Below the pieces are notes generated by a model. The model ran no database searches. It worked only from the letters and a program-made list of their open reading frames with translations, and was not told the origin of the DNA. Positions 57,403-58,738 of a DNA stretch of 58,738 nucleotides are shown here, one piece after another. The translations under genes were made by a program, and so were the position numbers. The DNA lies in the NCBI GenBank assembly GCA_002747055.1, contig PDSQ01000037.1, positions 1-58,738 on the forward strand. Direction: 5' to 3'. Within the stretch, counting starts at the first letter, position 1; every line of letters starts with the position of its first letter. This DNA comes from Gammaproteobacteria bacterium (GTDB lineage: Bacteria > Pseudomonadota > Gammaproteobacteria > Pseudomonadales > Oleiphilaceae).

Positions 57403-57408
57403 TCAAGA

Positions 57409-57645
57409 ATGAAAACAGCAATTTCGATACCAGATAAAATTTTTAATTCAGCTGAGGCGCTCGCACAGCGGCTAAGGGTTAGTCGAAGCGAGTTATATAC
57501 CAAGGCCGTAGAAGATTACTTAAAACGCAATAAAAATCAAGGAGTTACAGAGATTCTTAATGATGTTTACAGAGAGGGTTCGAATAGCTTGGACGATGAA
57601 CTTTATAGCATTCAGTCTCAATCTGTAAGCAAGGATGAGTGGTAA
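57409..57645 (+). CDS. MazE/ChpI-like ribbon-helix-helix antitoxin
   Basis: The 78-residue protein begins with a ribbon-helix-helix: 'MKTAISIPDKIFNSAEALAQRL' followed by 'VSRSELYTKAVEDYLKRN'. Its acidic C-terminal tail ('SLDDELYSIQSQSVSKDEW') should wrap and inhibit the toxin. It would also repress its own promoter at 57373. A longer in-frame version from 57229 reads through the decayed cassette gene and is not supported. The stop overlaps the toxin ATG by one base (TAATG), the usual coupling of such modules. Confidence 0.88.
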   Translation: MKTAISIPDKIFNSAEALAQRLRVSRSELYTKAVEDYLKRNKNQGVTEILNDVYREGSNSLDDELYSIQSQSVSKDEW

Positions 57646-57983
57646 TGAAAAAAGGGGAAATTTGGTGGGCTTCTCTCGGAGAGCCACGAGGTTCTGAGCC
57701 TGGCTTTAGGCGTCCCATTGTAATCGTATCGTCAAATGCTTTTAATGACAGCGCTATAAATACCATTTTAGCTGCTGTAATCACTTCTAATACTCGATTG
57801 GCTGATGCGCCAGGAAATATAAGCTTATCAAAGCGTATGTCTAAACTATCCAAAGAGTCGGTAATAAACATCAGTCAAATTATCACTGTAGATAAAGCTT
57901 ATCTGGACGAACGAGTATCGAAATTGAACCGACAATTTCTTGGTGCTCTTGATGAAGGCTTAGCGTTGGTGATGGGCCTGTAA
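57645..57983 (+). CDS. MazF/PemK-family mRNA interferase toxin
   Basis: The 112-residue protein has the MazF fold signature: 'MKKGEIWWASLGEPRGSEPG', then 'RRPIVIVSSNAFN', 'VITSNTRLADAPGNISL' and 'SVINISQIITVDKAYL'. The Arg of 'RRPIVIV' and the Thr/Ser in 'VITSN' are conserved positions of this endoribonuclease family. MazF toxins cut mRNA at short motifs. Its stop codon lies in the first bases of an attC site, as expected for a cassette-borne module. Similar modules stabilise large cassette arrays. Confidence 0.9.
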   Translation: MKKGEIWWASLGEPRGSEPGFRRPIVIVSSNAFNDSAINTILAAVITSNTRLADAPGNISLSKRMSKLSKESVINISQIITVDKAYLDERVSKLNRQFLGALDEGLALVMGL

Positions 57984-57987
57984 CATA

Positions 57988-58594
57988 ATCGGGTAGCCGA
58001 GGGTCTCTAACCCTCAGCCCTCACAACACCCTGCATGCGGCTCCGCACAAGGCGTTTCACTCAAGAATGGTGAAGCTTAATCCAACCTCACGCAATGAAT
58101 AAAGCCCCCCAGATTTCAAGTAGTCGTTAGCAGAGCCTGATTGATCCCTGGAGTTTTAGCACTACTAATCACTCTCAGGGTTGCCCCAGAGAGCGCTATC
58201 GGTTTTCATCCTATTCGTTCTTCTTTGTTGATGAGTTTAAAGGAGCCAAGGTACTTGTATACCAGAACCTTACTGGTTGTTGACTGATCGCTTGTTAAGC
58301 AGATCTCCCCAGATAAGAGCATGAACTGTCCCTGCACAACTGCATCATTTACGGTGGCCGTTAGATCACAGGGCTTCATCGTCTGGTGCCAATTCGCCTC
58401 CAGCCTACGCCTCATATGATGTTTTTGTTCATCAGCTCGCAGTTTTGCGTCCGGCCTCCTTCAGACCAATCCTCGCGGATTAGCCCTTGCCATTCGCTAG
58501 TAGTTATCATCTAATAGCGATATTAATCGCTAAGGATGGTGACCTTCCTACAGAGGACTTTCACCTCATTAGTTCATGCCCATACTGGGCGTAC
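57988..58594 (-). mobile_element. ORF-less group IIC intron inserted in an attC site
   Basis: Read on the minus strand, the 5' end (58594) is GTACGCCCAGTATGGGC, matching GUGCGCCC.. of group IIC introns, followed by 'GAGGTGAAAGTCC'. Further on are 'GGTCTGAAGGAGGCCGGACG' and 'CATCATATGAGGC' (domain I). 'TATCTGGGGAGATCTG' follows, before domain IV. Domain V is at 58056-58025. Domain VI, 'GGGCTGAGGGTTAGAGACCC' to 'CTACCCGAT', ends at 57988. Total length is about 607 nt, the RNA-only size. No reverse transcriptase is encoded, so mobility would need help from elsewhere. Orientation opposite to the cassette ORF fits the known IIC-attC type. Exact ends are inferred from consensus. Confidence 0.8.
58025..58056 (-). 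ncRNA. Group II intron domain V
   Basis: The 32-nt hairpin reads 5'-AACGCCTTG-TGCG-GAGC-CGCA-TG-CAGGGTGTT. It has the two-base 3'-strand bulge, a tetraloop, and a CGC catalytic triad near the 5' side, as in group IIC. All other positions pair (with G-U pairs), so the ribozyme core looks intact. Confidence 0.8.
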
Positions 58595-58644
58595 CCAAAT
58601 AATCAAGGCGGCGCCTGGTGGCGCGCCTTATTAAAGTGTTAGCT
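58595..58644 (+). other. attC: attC site, 3' part (5' part is at 57979-57987)
   Basis: Arms 58600-58615 (TAAT-C-AAGGCG-G-CGCC) and 58620-58633 (GGCGCGCCTTATTA) pair over 14 bp if two bases, C604 and one G near 611, are left extrahelical. Extrahelical bases are a hallmark of folded attC. GTGTTAGCT (58636-58644) is the R'-type core. TGTAACA (57979-57985), just past the toxin stop on the other side of the intron, pairs with it through TAACA/TGTTA. Confidence 0.7.
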
Positions 58645-58670
58645 GGTATTAAGAACTGAGAGATAACGAA

Positions 58671-58738
58671 ATGAAAAATGTGCAATTGGACCATAGCGCA
58701 CATAAGGCTACATCTAAAAAGTATTCTGTATGCTATTT
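58671..58738 (+). CDS. Start of the next cassette ORF (partial)
   Basis: ATG 58671 follows GAGAG and opens a frame that runs to the window end without a stop (22 codons, Lys/His-rich). It lies 26 bases after the attC core, as cassette genes usually do. It is too short to identify. Confidence 0.5.
   Translation, partial: MKNVQLDHSAHKATSKKYSVCY

Noticed and set aside
57229..57408. N-terminal extension of the antitoxin from 57229
   Set aside because: The added residues belong to the decayed membrane protein and half attC. The ribbon-helix-helix begins at the ATG at 57409.
58206..58415. 69-residue minus-strand frame inside the intron
   Set aside because: It reads through domain I-III RNA structure and has no reverse transcriptase or maturase motif; treated as chance.
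1..58738. CRISPR array, rRNA operon or prophage
   Set aside because: No spaced direct repeats, no rRNA sequence and no phage structural genes were seen.

Overview
The window looks like chromosome of a motile, probably marine or brackish gammaproteobacterium near the Pseudomonas/Oceanospirillales/Cellvibrionales grouping. The evidence is gene order. argE-argA, lptF-lptG divergent from pepA-holC-valS, alaS-lysC-csrA-tRNA-Ser-tRNA-Arg and a fleQ/flrA-type flagellar regulon all occur here. A sodium-pumping oxaloacetate decarboxylase (oadGAB) and an NhaC antiporter suggest sodium-based energetics. I cannot name a genus.

Layout. 1-4000 is a graveyard: an Rpn-type nuclease entering from the left edge, a C-terminal scrap of tryptophanyl-tRNA synthetase, a ZIP metal transporter, a small membrane methyltransferase, and two unrelated transposase relics side by side (IS66-type and a second DDE type). 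4067-9193 holds a conserved envelope protein, argE, argA, a hypothetical protein and a lytic-transglycosylase-like lipoprotein. 9323-14180 holds a RetSat/CrtISO-like oxidoreductase, then cstA (disrupted by a deletion with frameshift), a cory-CC-star-like protein and an ArsA-like ATPase. 14324-23729 carries panE, valS, a thioesterase, holC, pepA, lptFG and an RDD protein. 24323-32845 carries alaS, lysC, csrA, two tRNAs and oadGAB.

33018-57117 is a motility locus: fliT-like, flrA (fleQ), flrB (fleS), flrC (fleR), fliEFGHIJ, then STAS-cheY-cheA-cheW-cheR-cheD. Two well-matched sigma-54 promoters (before flrB and before fliE) fit the classical FlrA to FlrBC to class III cascade. The cluster is split between flrC and fliE by 8 kb of cargo: an acyltransferase, a GGDEF-EAL protein paired with a periplasmic PstS-like protein, NhaC, a SIMPL protein and a DUF4336 protein. 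FlrA keeps its c-di-GMP-binding motif, so the paired sensor may feed the flagellar switch.

The right end (57118-58738) looks like an integron cassette array: a decayed cassette-type gene with half an attC site, a MazEF-like toxin-antitoxin module, an attC site split by a compact ORF-less group IIC intron on the opposite strand, and the start of a further cassette ORF. No integrase is in view. This is the most unusual part of the window, followed by the broken CstA/cory-CC-star/ArsA module.
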